Part shown: piece after piece, positions 34,015-45,370 of the stretch
Layout of the letters: each line of letters begins with the position of its first letter
Numbering within the stretch: position 1 is the first letter of the stretch
Source of the DNA: Tetrapyrgos nigripes
Lineage: Eukaryota; Basidiomycota; Agaricomycetes; Agaricales; Campanellaceae
DNA: 64,000 nt
Reading direction: 5' to 3'
NCBI GenBank assembly: GCA_013368315.1
Contig: JAACJM010000010.1
Coordinates: 372,001-436,000, forward strand
Position numbers and translations under genes: made by a program
The notes under the pieces: generated by a model
Database searches by the model: none
Seen by the model: the letters and a program-made list of their open reading frames with translations, nothing else
Told to the model about the DNA's origin: nothing

Positions 34015-36355
34015 ATGTCCTCTGTTTCCGAGTCCAAGCAGCCTGAGCCCACAACCCCTCCATTTGCCAGTCCGTTACCTGGCAACTACCGCGACGGTCG
34101 TAAATCACTACGAAACACTGTCTCGCAGTTTGGCAGGAAAGTGACAACACGGGCTGGATGGTTTGGCACTGATTACAATTACTCATGGTATGTGTCGATA
34201 TTCTGGTCAGACATGAGATGGATAGATTTGTCTTTTGCAGGCTCTGCATGCCAACTTTGCCGTATTCAAGGAAAAAGCAAACATTGCCTCCCTTCTATGC
34301 ACTTGATGCAGATCTTCCCCTGGCGCTTGCGATTTCTAGTGGACTACAACATGCTCTTGCGATGCTGGCTGGGCTCATTACCCCTCCTATTATTTTCGCT
34401 TCCTCCCTGAACCTAGACAGCGAAACATCTGCGTACATGATTTCCGCTTCACTTATAGCGTCCGGTGAGATCTAGAACTCGTCATCCAAAGTCTGAAATT
34501 TTAATTTTTAGTGCAGGCTTCCTGAGTCTTGTTCAAATGTCAAGAATCAAGCTGTTTGGCAAATATTGTCTTGGGACTGGGTTAGTTTCCGTTGTGGGCA
34601 CGAGCTTTGCGACGTTGAGTACGGCGAATGCGGTCTGTGCCATCGTTAGGATCCTGGGGTGCTTTGAGGCTGAATCCGTTGTAGATTTTCGATTCGATGT
34701 ATAATGACGGCACTTGTCCCTCGACCACCTCAGCAGAGGGCACTATGACTCGGGAAGCATGTCCAGACGCGTACGGAATGCTGTTGGGTAAAGAATCCAC
34801 ATCTTAATCATTCTGAAAGCTAATATCTTCTTTAGGAACATCGTTGATTTGCTCATTTCTTGAAATGTTCATGGCGTTTGTACCTGCTCGTGTTCTCAAA
34901 CGCATATTTCCACCAATGGTGACAGGTATCATAGACCACCTTCCTTGAGGAGTATTGCACGCCACTCAGTTCTTTTCCAGGGACTGTCATTCTTATGATT
35001 GGAGCCTCTCTCATAGGCTCTTCTGGCATACTTAATTGGGGCGGAGGATCCAATGATTGTTCCAGCTCTCCTACGACTGGCATATTTCAGCTATGCCCAA
35101 CTATCAATGCTCCGAGGCCACTACCGTGAGTGGAATCTCGTCTGCTTACTGGTTAAGTGATTTGCTGAACAATGTCTGGCCGAACAGATGGGGATCACCG
35201 GAATTCATTGGTCTGGGCTTTCTGTCGTTTATAACCATAATCTTGATAGAGTTGTTTGGTTCGCCATTCTTGAAAAATATCAGTATCATCGTTGGTCTTG
35301 CTGTCGGGTGCATCTTTGCCGGTGGATTTGGCTACATTGACGGCAGTAGTATTAACACTGCCCCTGCCATCACTTTCTTATGGTTAGCTATAGTGTTGCT
35401 TCTACAAAAAGTACAGGTCATGCTAACTCATTTGCCAGGGTTCACACCTTCAAAATCAGGGTCTATCCTCCGGCCATTTTGCCGATGTTAGCAGTTTACG
35501 GTGAGTGGACCAGGTTACTTTTTGAGTAGTCCTGACGGAGCTCGTAGTTTCACTTGCCATGGAGGCCATTGGCGACATCACGGCCACTTCCGAGGTTTCA
35601 AGGCTACCTGTGGATGGCGAAGAGTTTGACTCTAGGATCCAAGGTGGTGTTCTGGTGTGTCATCTTTTCCAGTCGCTGCTCTTTTGCATGGAATGGTGAC
35701 CTAGTCTACAGAGCGACGGCCTAGGCGGTTTCTTGTCTGCTTTGCTGACCGTTCCCCCACTATCCGTCTTTGCACAGGTACGTTTTTACCTTTCGGAAAG
35801 AAGTGTATTCAAAGTGTATTAACCTTTTCATATCAGAACAACGGTGTCATCTCCATTACTCGTTGTGCCAATATCTCTGCTGGACGATGGTGTTGTTTCT
35901 TCCTAATCCTCTTCGGTGTGGTAGGCAAAATTTCTGGCGTCTTTCTTGCCATACCCAACCCTGTTTTGGGTGGCGTCACGACCTTCCTGTTTGCAAATGT
36001 TGCGGTGTCAGGGATAAGAGTTTTGACTTACAGCACTTTCAACCGGAGAGAACGGTTTATCTTGGCTGCAGCATTATCATTCGGCATTGGAGATCTCCTC
36101 GTTCCTACTATATTTACCCATCTATTCGATGGCGTAGATCAACCTAGCAAAGGGTTGAAAGGGTTATTTGACTCAATAACCATTGTTTTGAGCACCCCGT
36201 GTAAGTGATTCCGACAAACTTGCGTTCATTGTAGTCTCACACCAGTTGTATCAGTTCTGGCCGCTGGCCTTGTTGCTGTACTTCTGAACCTCATCCTCCC
36301 TCAAGAAACTGTGATGGACGAAGAGGGAGAGTCAGGTACTGAAGCTAAGATCTAA
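34015..36355 (+). CDS. NCS2-family nucleobase (xanthine/uric acid) permease
   Basis: Eight or more exons give a polytopic protein. After a polar N-terminus come PPFYALDADLPLALAISSGLQHALAMLAGLITPP, the usual first helix with its QHxxxM motif, and then GFLSLVQMSRIKLFGKYCLGTGLVSVVGTSF, TVILMIGASLIGSSG and VYVSLAMEAIGDITATSEVS. The family signature is in FAQNNGVISITRCANISAG, followed by GVFLAIPNPVLGGVTTFLFANVAVSG. QNNG is the substrate-selective motif of the UapA/UapC-type nucleobase-ascorbate transporter branch. The protein would import xanthine, uric acid or related purines by proton symport at the plasma membrane. The substrate cannot be settled from the motif alone. No purine catabolism gene is nearby. 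Confidence 0.92.
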
Positions 36356-36575
36356 GGGACCTCGAGACGGCTAACAAAATAATCAGATACATTGGTGCTA
36401 GTCGTGTATTAGTGATGTATTAGTGAATACATGATTGACAAATCCGCATGTCCAAAGCAATGAGCAAGACAAAAGTATAATTGCGAAAAGGGGAAGGTGA
36501 TCATTAAAGTTCCTGCATCGATAGTGAAGTAAAAGAAAACCAAGAAAGTAACGATCACCTACTATCATATTCAGA

Positions 36576-38580
36576 TTACCAGTGACTAGTCCTAAAATAT
36601 ATTGAGCTTTTTAAAATCGAGGAGAGCGGACTGACCACTCACTGTTCTCAAGGATGCATCCATCAGGAATGTCAATCCGCCTGCCTTCTTCCGCTGCAAC
36701 TGTACAGCAATTTAATTGCAGGAAACGGCTTGGCAAAGTTTTCACACACCTATTATTATTCCGCGCAAGGTGACGTTCCTCCCGAAGTGAACATCGCCAG
36801 TGACCGTCAAGAGATCGAGATCAACCATACTCGGGACCGTCTTGAATCGTCTCTGGAACTGGTCGACCTAAAAAGGCATTCAGATCGTGGTGCAGGATAC
36901 TGGAGGAAATCAGGATATTTACGCTTCGAAATTGGTCACTCAATTTGATAGTGGGGGATTGGAACAGTCGATTGTCATTCAAGACTAAACAACCATTCTG
37001 GATTTGATAGACGTCACTCCTAATCAGTAGCAAGTCCGAGCAAGTCTTCACGGGTAGGAATCGACTTCGCGAGACGTTGATAACCTTGGGTTTCTCGAAA
37101 TACTTCACTGCGGATGCTGCTGCCGTCTCCAGTTGTATGTAGGCGCGTCTGCAAAGATGGTGGCTTAATTGAGGAAAAACGGGAACACTGACAACCTACT
37201 CATTCTCGCCGGATACTCTCTTTTCAAAGATCTCTAATTCCAACTCTCCTTTGCCTATAATTCGTTTGATGGCTGTAAATGAATTGCTCGTTGATGAATT
37301 CCGGCTGGCAGGAAGATGCAGCCTACCTTTCAGGCTTATCCACATACTGTTGGTATTAAATGACTTGAAGTGTTTCGCTGTAAGAGCGTATGTTGAGCCT
37401 GTAGAAATACTAGGATGACTTAGTTTTACCTGACATAAAGTCTTGTACATGTTCAGGAGGAACCTGTTCGAGCTCGACAAGACGAACAACGCCGTCATAA
37501 TCCACAACGGAGCCACCCTAAAACTGATCTCAGTCAATCAAGCAGAGTGAACACCACGTTGTCCATACAGTATCATCCTTGTTAGTCTTGTTGGTGACTT
37601 CTATCAAGAAATCCGATTTGCAAGTGATCATATGTTGCAGTATCTTCTCGTCTACGGTAGCCCCTAGATTGTCCGAATTCGACACAAAAACATACTCTTT
37701 GCCTTGTGATAGAAGGGCATCAAGCACCCCAGACCTGTCGAGCGCTGTGTACAGGTCACCGTGGCCGGGAGGGTACCATGTTTTGCCTTCATTGGTGTTC
37801 TTGGGACAAGGCAGATACGTGTTTTCTGCAACCTGAGGATACCTAGATTGATTGAACAGGGTGACCTTTATAGGCTGGTTCGCATATTTCCTCGTGATTC
37901 GCAGCGTTTCATCATACGTGCTGAATGAAGTCATGAACAGCAGCGGCACATCAACGTTGTGTGTTGAGTTGACGTGTAGAACCTGCTGCATAGTCATATC
38001 TAAAAAAGTCAACCCGTTGTGGACCTCCAGAGCAGCCTTTGTCCCGCCTTGCATCCCTTTATCAACATTCAGTGAAAACGGAGAACTGAGAGGTATCAGT
38101 GTACTCACCCATGGTGGTACCAAGACCACCATTGAGTTTGAGTATTGCTAGTTTCTTCAGGGAATCGATACTAGCTGACTCGGTCAATTCTTCGTAGGGA
38201 ATCACTTGGTCTGGGGCTAGGGCTTTGATGGTGCTCCAGTCTCTGAAAGATAGATCGTACATATACCCGAAAGACCTCTATCGTGAATGAGCAGGACTTA
38301 CAGTGATGGTGGACGAGATTTCTGTTCGAGATACCGCGACAACAGTTTCAAGAAAGAATTCATCTCATTCTCGAAAGCCTTAGATCAAAGTTAATGGATT
38401 GAGTGTGACTGGAGCAGATATCGGTACCTTGCGAGCAGATCCATCTGCCTCCGTATTTATCAATTTCTTGATTTCGATGGCTGTCGGTGAAAGTGGCAAA
38501 CTAGCCGAGTTCCTCAGAGAAGCTGAGCTAGGCACTCTGCGACGGCGAAAACGACGCCGGGGATACTTGAAGAGGTGCAT
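36576..38580 (-). CDS. Diverged UGP paralogue
   Basis: The start was set at MHLFKYPRRRFRRRRVPSS (38580); the in-frame ATG at 38676 is possible. The body follows the UGP family: LAILKLNGGLGTTMG, then [99 protein letters not shown] and [11 protein letters not shown]. The basic Arg-rich N-terminus differs from UGP1. The nucleotide loop seems to carry one extra residue. The C-terminus ends ENRTSHW and lacks the SGNLNMI segment. Splice junctions keep an open frame throughout, so this is probably an expressed gene. It could make UDP-glucose under special conditions or have another sugar nucleotide substrate; both are inference. Confidence 0.85.
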
Positions 38581-38846
38581 CGTGGGGGAACAGTCAGAAA
38601 GATAGTATCCACTTTCATCGTGCAGCTTTATTGAACGTTTGATAGCTCTACACGCAAGTGCAGCAAGGCTTGACACGAAGGAGAGACGTGAAACCGACTA
38701 CTCGAGCGGAGTTCGGAGTTTCAATATAAACTATACAGTGACGAGGATTATGTCGTATGTGGCTTGATTAGTAAGCTGACGATTAGTCAGCAGACAACCC
38801 GCAAAAGAGATTAGAATTGTGCGTCAATCTCATCCTCAAGACTTCC

Positions 38847-39741
38847 ATGGGTGAGTATCGCTGCCAGTCTGCCCTACGCTGCTTGCTGATCTTTCTTTAC
38901 AGGTATCTCTCGTTCCTCGCGGCACAAGCGCTCTGCATCCGGTGCCCAGCGTGCACACTATCGCAAAAAAAGAAAGTTCGAGCTCGGTCGTCAGCCTGCT
39001 AACACCAAGCTCGGTGCTAAGCGTATTCACACTGTACGTGTCCGTGGAGGAAGTCTCAAGTACCGTGCTCTTCGCCTGGATGGCGGAAACTTTGCATGGG
39101 GCTCTGAGCATGTAACGAAGAAGACGAGGATTCTCGGTGTGGTCAGTTTGATCTATAGGCTCCAATAGCTATGGAAAGCTGAATCAAAAATTTCAGGTGT
39201 ACAATGCATCCAACAACGAGCTCGTCCGAACAAACACTCTTGTCAAGAACGCCATCATCCAGATTGATGCTACACCTTTCCGTCAGTGGTATGAAGCCCA
39301 CGTGAGTATGGGACTACGACCTTGAGGATGGCCTTCTAATATCCCTGCACAGTATGCCCAACCTGTAACGAAGAAGGGCAAGACTACTACCGATGCCTCT
39401 GCTGAGCCCAAAAAACTGTCCAACCACGCACAGCGTAATCTGGACGAGAAGAAGAAGGGTCAGTTCAATGGTGGATTTCATTAACTGTGTTCTGATTTCT
39501 GTGCAGACGCCAAGATTGACCCTCTCCTTGAAAGTCAGTTTGCTGCCGGCCGTCTCTACGCTTCTATCTCCAGTCGACCGGGACAGAGCGGTCGTGCTGA
39601 CGGGTACGTTCTTGAGGGCAAAGAACTTGAGGTATGTAATGATGGTTCGTCTTCCCGTTTCATGCGTACTGACATCTTTTCTCCCAGTTCTATGTCAGGA
39701 AAATCAGGACCGGAAAGCAAAAGCACGCACATGGCGCTTAA
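38847..39741 (+). CDS. RPS8: 40S ribosomal protein eS8
   Basis: The first coding exon is only ATG G. After the intron the protein reads [31 protein letters not shown], and then the family blocks [71 protein letters not shown] and the C-terminal [21 protein letters not shown] and KHAHGA. It is a constituent of the small ribosomal subunit. Five short introns are present, including one directly after the first Gly codon base. A minus-strand ORF across the same interval is a shadow. Confidence 0.96.
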
Positions 39742-40072
39742 TATTTGTCTTTTTCTTCTATCACGACGAGTGTTGCAGTGCTTTATGGCTCCACGATTTC
39801 AGAAGAGTGTTGTATGGTCGTAGTATGTAACATGTCATGCCTATCATAGCTCTAAGCAATTATGCCCCCTCGTCTCCAATTTGCTCGTCATTCAAGGGCT
39901 AAACATCAGTGAAAGGAGGATTTGGGCAGAAGGGATTATTGAAAGGCCAGAACTCTCTACTACTACTCTGAGCAACAGTCGAATGTACATCACCAAGTAC
40001 TAAAAATTGAATAAAATACTTTACTTGAAAGCGTGGATTTACGTCAGCGTAGTTCTCTTGTCGGTTGTCTTC
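39742..40072. other. Intergenic region between RPS8 and LSM2
   Basis: This 331-base stretch contains the RPS8 3' end and the LSM2 promoter. No gene, repeat or recognisable site was seen. Confidence 0.4.
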
Positions 40073-40574
40073 ATGGCATGCTATTCCTGCTATTGATAGC
40101 GAGCACCGTCTAACTGGCCTTCTGTTTCTTGCAGCTCATTTTCTCCGTTTTCAAAACTTTAACAGACCAGCAAGTCACCGTCGAACTCAAGAATGATCTC
40201 TCCATCACCGGGGTCTTGAAATCTGTCGACCAGTACGCAACCACTACGAGCATTTGCAGACACTCTTTGATCATCTCTCTCAGGTTTTTAAATATACGGC
40301 TTGACAATATCAAGGTTCTGGATGAAGCTAGACATCCACATATGGTTCGTCCAGATTTGTTCAGAATGTAGAGACGTCGCTCAACTTTCAATAGATGGCG
40401 GTGAAAAACTGTTTTATTCGTGGATCAGTGGTCCGTTACGTTCAACTTCCCGCGGAGCACGTTGATACGCAATTGTTGGAAGATGCAACGCGTAGAGGTG
40501 CGTGAGCGTTCGTGTCAAATGAACTTCACTCTGATCGCGTATGCTCAGAGGCACAAAGCCAGGTCAAACGATAA
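40073..40574 (+). CDS. LSM2: U6 snRNA-associated Sm-like protein LSm2
   Basis: The protein aligns to LSm2 from its first residue: M, then LIFSVFKTLTDQQVTVELKND, VLKSVDQFLNIRLDNIKVLDE, HPHM, and the Sm2 part VKNCFIRGSVVRYVQLPAEHVDTQLLEDATRRE. LSm2 is part of the LSm1-7 (mRNA decay) and LSm2-8 (U6 snRNA) rings. No GT donor fits between a start codon and the LIFSVF exon. The ATG at 40073 followed by an intron 40076-40134 with a GC donor (gcatgc), branch ctaac and acceptor ttgcag fits exactly. Exon 1 would thus code only for Met. Three more introns follow. The C-terminus is EAQSQVKR. Confidence 0.9.
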
Positions 40575-40760
40575 TGTGGGGCATCATAGTACTCTCAATA
40601 CCATTGCTTTCCATTCTGCTCAAGCTCGACTCTTGGGGCAATTGCTTTCCGTTCTGTTTAATCTCTCCTAATCCGGTCACGGTCGCATGAAGAATCACGA
40701 TTTTCGATGTATACAAATAGAGACACGACGTTCAGACAATACTGTATCTACTCGCAAATA

Positions 40761-41953
40761 TCACTTGGGTTGTCTCCAAACTTTACATGTCCCGTCTGCG
40801 CTAGCTGTGATCATTTCGTTGGGATCCGAGGGATGATGCTCGGTCCAAGTAATGACTTTTTCATGAACCTTTGGTGGAGGATTTGGTTGTAACAGTCCAG
40901 CCTGCATAAATTCGTTAGTCCAAGATCAAGATGAATAGGGTTCTGAACCGTACATCGACTAAGTCCCATGCCCAAACTTTACCGTCCTCGTCACCACAGA
41001 CTACACTAGCCTCCCCATGCTCAAAACATCCTCTGATACGATAGGACGTATTTTTATGACCCGTAAAATCGTTCAATAACTTGCCAGAGGTCAAATCTAT
41101 CAGGCGGATATGAGAATCTAGCGTTGTCACTAGAACAGTCTGCAAGTCTTGGGTAGGCACGATGGCAGTGATTGGATCTTCGACGAAATGAGCGTGTAGG
41201 TAGTTGGGATAACAGAGTTAAGCTTACGACCAATGTAGTCAGACCTCAGTTCTCCTTTTCGCAGATCGTAAATGCGTACATGTCCGTCAACGGAACCGGT
41301 CATGATGGTGGTTGAACCTATATGGATGGTATGAACTGCATCCCGTGCTTCTTCTAGTGCTTGTATCGGTGAACGGCTTTGGGCCCTGTGAGGTATAGAG
41401 AGAATGAACAAACTGAGGAAAAAGAGGTAGCGATATTTACCTCAAATCCCACAACCTGACAGTAGTATCAAACGATCCTACAAAGAAATGAGAAGGCACA
41501 CCACGGTACGGAAAACTTTGCACGAACCACTAGCAAGAACGCTTGCATCCTCGTTGAATTCCACGACATGGATTTTACCCATATGTCCGGCCAGACGTCT
41601 AGTAGTCATCCCAGTCGTTACATCCCAGACGAAAACCGAACGATCTCCTCCAGAAGAGGCAAATTTAGCATTGTCATGAGATCTAGAACTCGGATGAGAC
41701 TGAATCCAAGAAAGTTTTGGATCTTTTCGGCGTACACAGAGATAGAAAGGACTTCATAGCCGTGAGCAGTGAAAGCTTTTATTTCAGTACCAAGGTTAGC
41801 GTTCCAAAGTCGGACAGAGCGATCTTGTCCACCGGTAAGGACGTAAGTAGCATTGCCTTTTGAATATCGAGCGACATTAACTGGGCCTTTGTGATTGGCA
41901 AGAGTGGTATGAAGAGTACGAGCCAGGCGTTGAGGACCTCGGGAAGGAGCCAT
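40761..41953 (-). CDS. WD40-repeat protein (WDR83/MORG1-like)
   Basis: The start is MAPSRGPQRLARTLHTTLANHKGPVNVARYSKGN. Seven WD40-type blades can be traced: YVLTGGQDRSVRLWNANLG, GGDRSVFVWDVTTG, LASGSFDTTVRLWDLR, IMTGSVDGHVRIYDLRKG, LVTTLDSHIRLIDLTSG, VVCGDEDGKVWAWDLVD and ITASADGTCKVWRQPK. The order of blades and the short KGPVNVARY opening match WDR83/MORG1, a scaffold of spliceosomal C complexes and of MAPK modules. Several introns split the blades. The start codon lies only 47 bases from that of the divergent F-box gene. The orthologue assignment is by pattern only. Confidence 0.85.
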
Positions 41954-42000
41954 GACTATGAGTCAGCATACCCCCTCTCCTCTTCTTCTCTATCTTTCCA

Positions 42001-43674
42001 ATGTCGAAGCATAGACTGTCTTCGGCTCCAATTCCTCCAGCGAAACGTTTGCATACGTTATCATCACCATCCCCATCTCTACTCCCCTTTAGTTTTGAGA
42101 ACTCCCTCTCAGACGAAATTGTAGTCCTCATCTTTTCCCATTTATCCTCGGTGGATCTCTGTCAGTCACAACCGACGAGCAAAAGTTGGAGCCGTCTTGC
42201 TTCTGATAATGAACTCTGGAGGGATTTGTTTTTAAAAGCATTTGGTCGTCCACGCTTACGGGGATCGAGGGGATTTGTTGGTCGGACAGACGGAAAAGAG
42301 GTCAAATCTCTTCCGGGAAGAGCCAATACAGAGCTCGTCAAGGACTGGAAATGGATGTTTCGCATAAGCACAAATTGGAGGAATGGTAGGCGTCCTTCTC
42401 ATTATTTCCTGTTGAAACATTTCTGATATCAAGCACCTTTTTTAGGACGTTGTGCGGTGGAAGACGTTGATGTCATTCCTCGAGTTCCTAGCATTCATGC
42501 TGGCCAGACCCATATACTACTTGCAGGACCCCTGACGATTTTGGCTTCTAGCCGCGAATCGTCCACTCCCGAGATCCGTCTTCGGACAGCTGCTTGTTCA
42601 AATCATACTCTGGCTTATACACCTGCAGCAAGCCAACAACCGGTCCGCATCACCGCTTTGGCTTTAGACCAGTCTGTACCTACTTCAGGCCATATTCGGA
42701 TGGCTTGTTTCATTTCTTCAGGAGAGTTTACAGTTTTCTCCACCAACCACACCGAACCATCTAAATCCCATCGAATTCTAACGTATGTCCCGACACGAAG
42801 GAGTGCTAGGGTTTCTCCCATCATGCACGCAGTCTATCATCATCCCCTTCTCATGACGCTATCGGAAGCTTTCACCCTCTCCATCTACGACCTCTCGACA
42901 GGTACTGCGAAACTGACGCAAATGTTGACGTCCTTTACATCCTTTCCTCCCACATCCCTCGTATTATCAATGCCAACCCCGTCAACCTATAAACTCATCC
43001 TCACGTATGCAATACCTGTGTACCCAGCGCATTGGTCGGTTGGTGTAACTGAGCTGATCATAGCCGGTCTCCCGACAGCAAACTCGTCAACTCTTCCCTC
43101 GAGCTCCTCCTTTCTGTCACCAGAAGTCGAGCCCATGACGATCATATCTACAAGGACAGCTCGAGCAGTGGACATCCCACAAGGTTGGATAGACGAGCGC
43201 AAACTTGCTCAGATGCGGGAGCAATGGAGTCGTAAAGTGGCTCGCATAGCTGATGTACACACCGATGGGAAATGGGTGATTTTGGCACCAGAAGACTCTG
43301 TACAGTCGAGTTCATCTGGGCATGCGTCATCTCTGTATACTCCTACGAGTCTACAATTGTATCGTCTGTCTCTACCGTCGACTAGCTCGGTGTCATCGTC
43401 TGGACCCAAGCTAATGTTTGTGAAGACCCTGACTGGTCAGCTAGGACCCATCTCAGCATTGTCGCTATCAGATGGACGATGCGTGAGTTTTGGATTAAAC
43501 GGTAGTATCTGGGTCTGGGACATGGAGCGCGGTGTGGGTGCTGAAGTCGCGAAACCTGAAGAAGGAGGAACATTTGACAATCTCGACCTCACGAAACGGA
43601 GTGTCGCGTTTGATGAGAGACGGATAGTGACAGCTGTCGATAGCAAGATCGCGGTGCGGAGATTTGACATATAG
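42001..43674 (+). CDS. F-box protein with a WD40-like C-terminal half
   Basis: One intron (about 42385-42446) separates two exons. The N-terminal F-box is clear: LSDEIVVLIFSHLSSVDLCQSQPTSKSWSRLASDNELWRDLFLKAF. After DWKWMFRISTNWRNGRC the long second exon contains weak beta-propeller blades, the best being ISALSLSDGRCVSFGLNGSIWVWDMERG. F-box proteins link substrates to SCF (Skp1-cullin) ubiquitin ligases; the propeller would bind the substrate. The target is unknown. The gene is head-to-head with the WDR83-like gene over 47 bases, which leaves room for only a shared promoter. Confidence 0.83.
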
Positions 43675-44265
43675 AGTTTACTAGTTCCGTTTTGCAGTCT
43701 ACGCATGTAAACCCGGAGGCAATCTTCTGTAAACGCTGATTTCGTGTGCCATGTCTTCCAAAACGCGTCTTTTAGTCTGCTCAACGTGAGGATACCTGGT
43801 GCATTGTCAGCCAGGCAGACCGAGGCAGTGTCGAGGGAGTCCGAGGCGCGGACATCGGGGTTAAGAGATCTCTATCAAACTGGTTGGGTAATCTCATCAA
43901 ATATAGCATCTATTACGTTCATAGTTGCTGCAATAAAAAAAGCGAGGCTTGCTTTGAGGATTGCTTTGAGGCCAGGACGCGAAAGAAAGAGACATGAACA
44001 CATGGAGGATGTAAGGGATGGAGAAGCCATCTTCACACGAAAAATGACGGAAATGGGTCATGCGCTCCTTGGCACTTGCGCCTTTGACACAGACCATCTT
44101 TAAGAAGGCCCTTTCATTCCTTCGTCATCGCGACTCCTTCATCCACCGTCCTTCTCGTCGCTTTCTTTCTTGTTGTCTCCTACACGCCAATCGGGCGTTG
44201 CTGTGACACTCATCTGATCGACATTTGGATCACGGCCCTCGCGATATTTCTACTCTCATTCACCA
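43675..44265. other. Intergenic region after the F-box gene
   Basis: A 119-codon plus-strand frame (43744-44103) is the only open stretch. It includes the end of the F-box transcript region, shows no motif and was not called as a gene. The bases just before 44266 are rich in ctt and tct and fit a promoter/leader. Confidence 0.35.
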
Positions 44266-45179
44266 ATGTCAATCTTTGACCATATAGCTCAAAGACAGCG
44301 AATCGGTCCCGGACTCGTCAAGGCCGGGAAGCACCTACTATTCACTGCAGACCATCCACAGGTCAAGACAGTCCTCGCATATGTCCGTCACCACTGGCAC
44401 TTACCCAGCGATACACCCGAGTCAATACTCGCGTTAGCTGCACTGGAAGTATTCCAGCACCCCACGCATCCTGCACACTGGGTGTTCTGGTGCAACGAAA
44501 GGAAAACGGAGACAGCGAAACTGGTTGAACGACATGCAAGTGAGTGATGTGTAGCGTGTCGATTTGACTGCTTGACGCTGACAGGAACGTGTTTCTCTCT
44601 ACAGATGCACGCATACCCACTGTATACCATATCATGCCATGGTCGACTGACGAACGGTTGTTCATGCTGAACCTCTACCACGGTGGAGCATGGCACAACC
44701 TGATCAAAGACGAGCCTTGGTATCCCAAGTTTTTCCACAAAGAAACTATTCAACAGAAAGGAGGCCCTAATTTACGCAAACGCAAAGCTGTAGCTGCTGT
44801 AGACGAAGGATTGGAAGACGACGAGGATTTAGACGAGGAGGTGGTGCCCGTTCCGAAGCGGACACGGTCGCGTCAGAATGCTGGCGAAAACGACGCGGAG
44901 ACCACGGTGGTAAAACGAACAAGTGGCCGAACTGTGCACAAGACAGCTAAAGTCGCTGCAGCTCAGAGAACGGCGCGCGTGCCTTCGCCGGTACCGTCTG
45001 TTGCGTCGTCGTCGTCAATGTCCTCACTTGAGCCTACACCGGAGGCGACCCGAGGAATACGGTCTACGTCCCGATTGTCCTCGGAGACACTTGTCGACGA
45101 GCACAGCAATGAAGCCTTGCGGAAAGAAAAGGATGAAGAGACAGGAGGAGGACGAAGGAAACGACGACGAATAGAATAG
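44266..45179 (+). CDS. Nuclear protein of unknown function
   Basis: Two exons join across 44540-44605 to give about 280 residues. The N-terminal 150 residues look folded and helical (HIAQRQRIGPGLVKAGKHLL, VKTVLAYVRHHWHLP, PESILALAALEVFQHP, IMPWSTDERLFMLNLYHGGAWHNLIKDEPWYPKFF). The rest is charged and low in complexity with several basic clusters (RKRKAV, KRTRSRQ, RRKRRRIE), which suit nuclear localisation. I do not recognise the family. The WSTDERLFMLNLYHGG and WYPKFF blocks are distinctive enough for a search. Confidence 0.75.
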
Positions 45180-45370
45180 CTATATTGGAACACTGGATAT
45201 GGAAGGATGTACATTACTATGGATAGAGTGTATGAGAGTGTAAAGTATGTAGACTGACCGGCGGTAGTGCCGTGTGCCTGAAAGACTCCAAAGGCATTGT
45301 GGGAAAGCCCGAGTTGTGTTTACTGTGTCAGTGTCACAGCCAGCAAATCCACTCTTCGTCTTACACCATC

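Noticed and set aside
43744..44103. 119-codon plus-strand ORF after the F-box gene
   Set aside because: It begins in the likely F-box 3' UTR, shows no domain, and is no longer than chance ORFs here.
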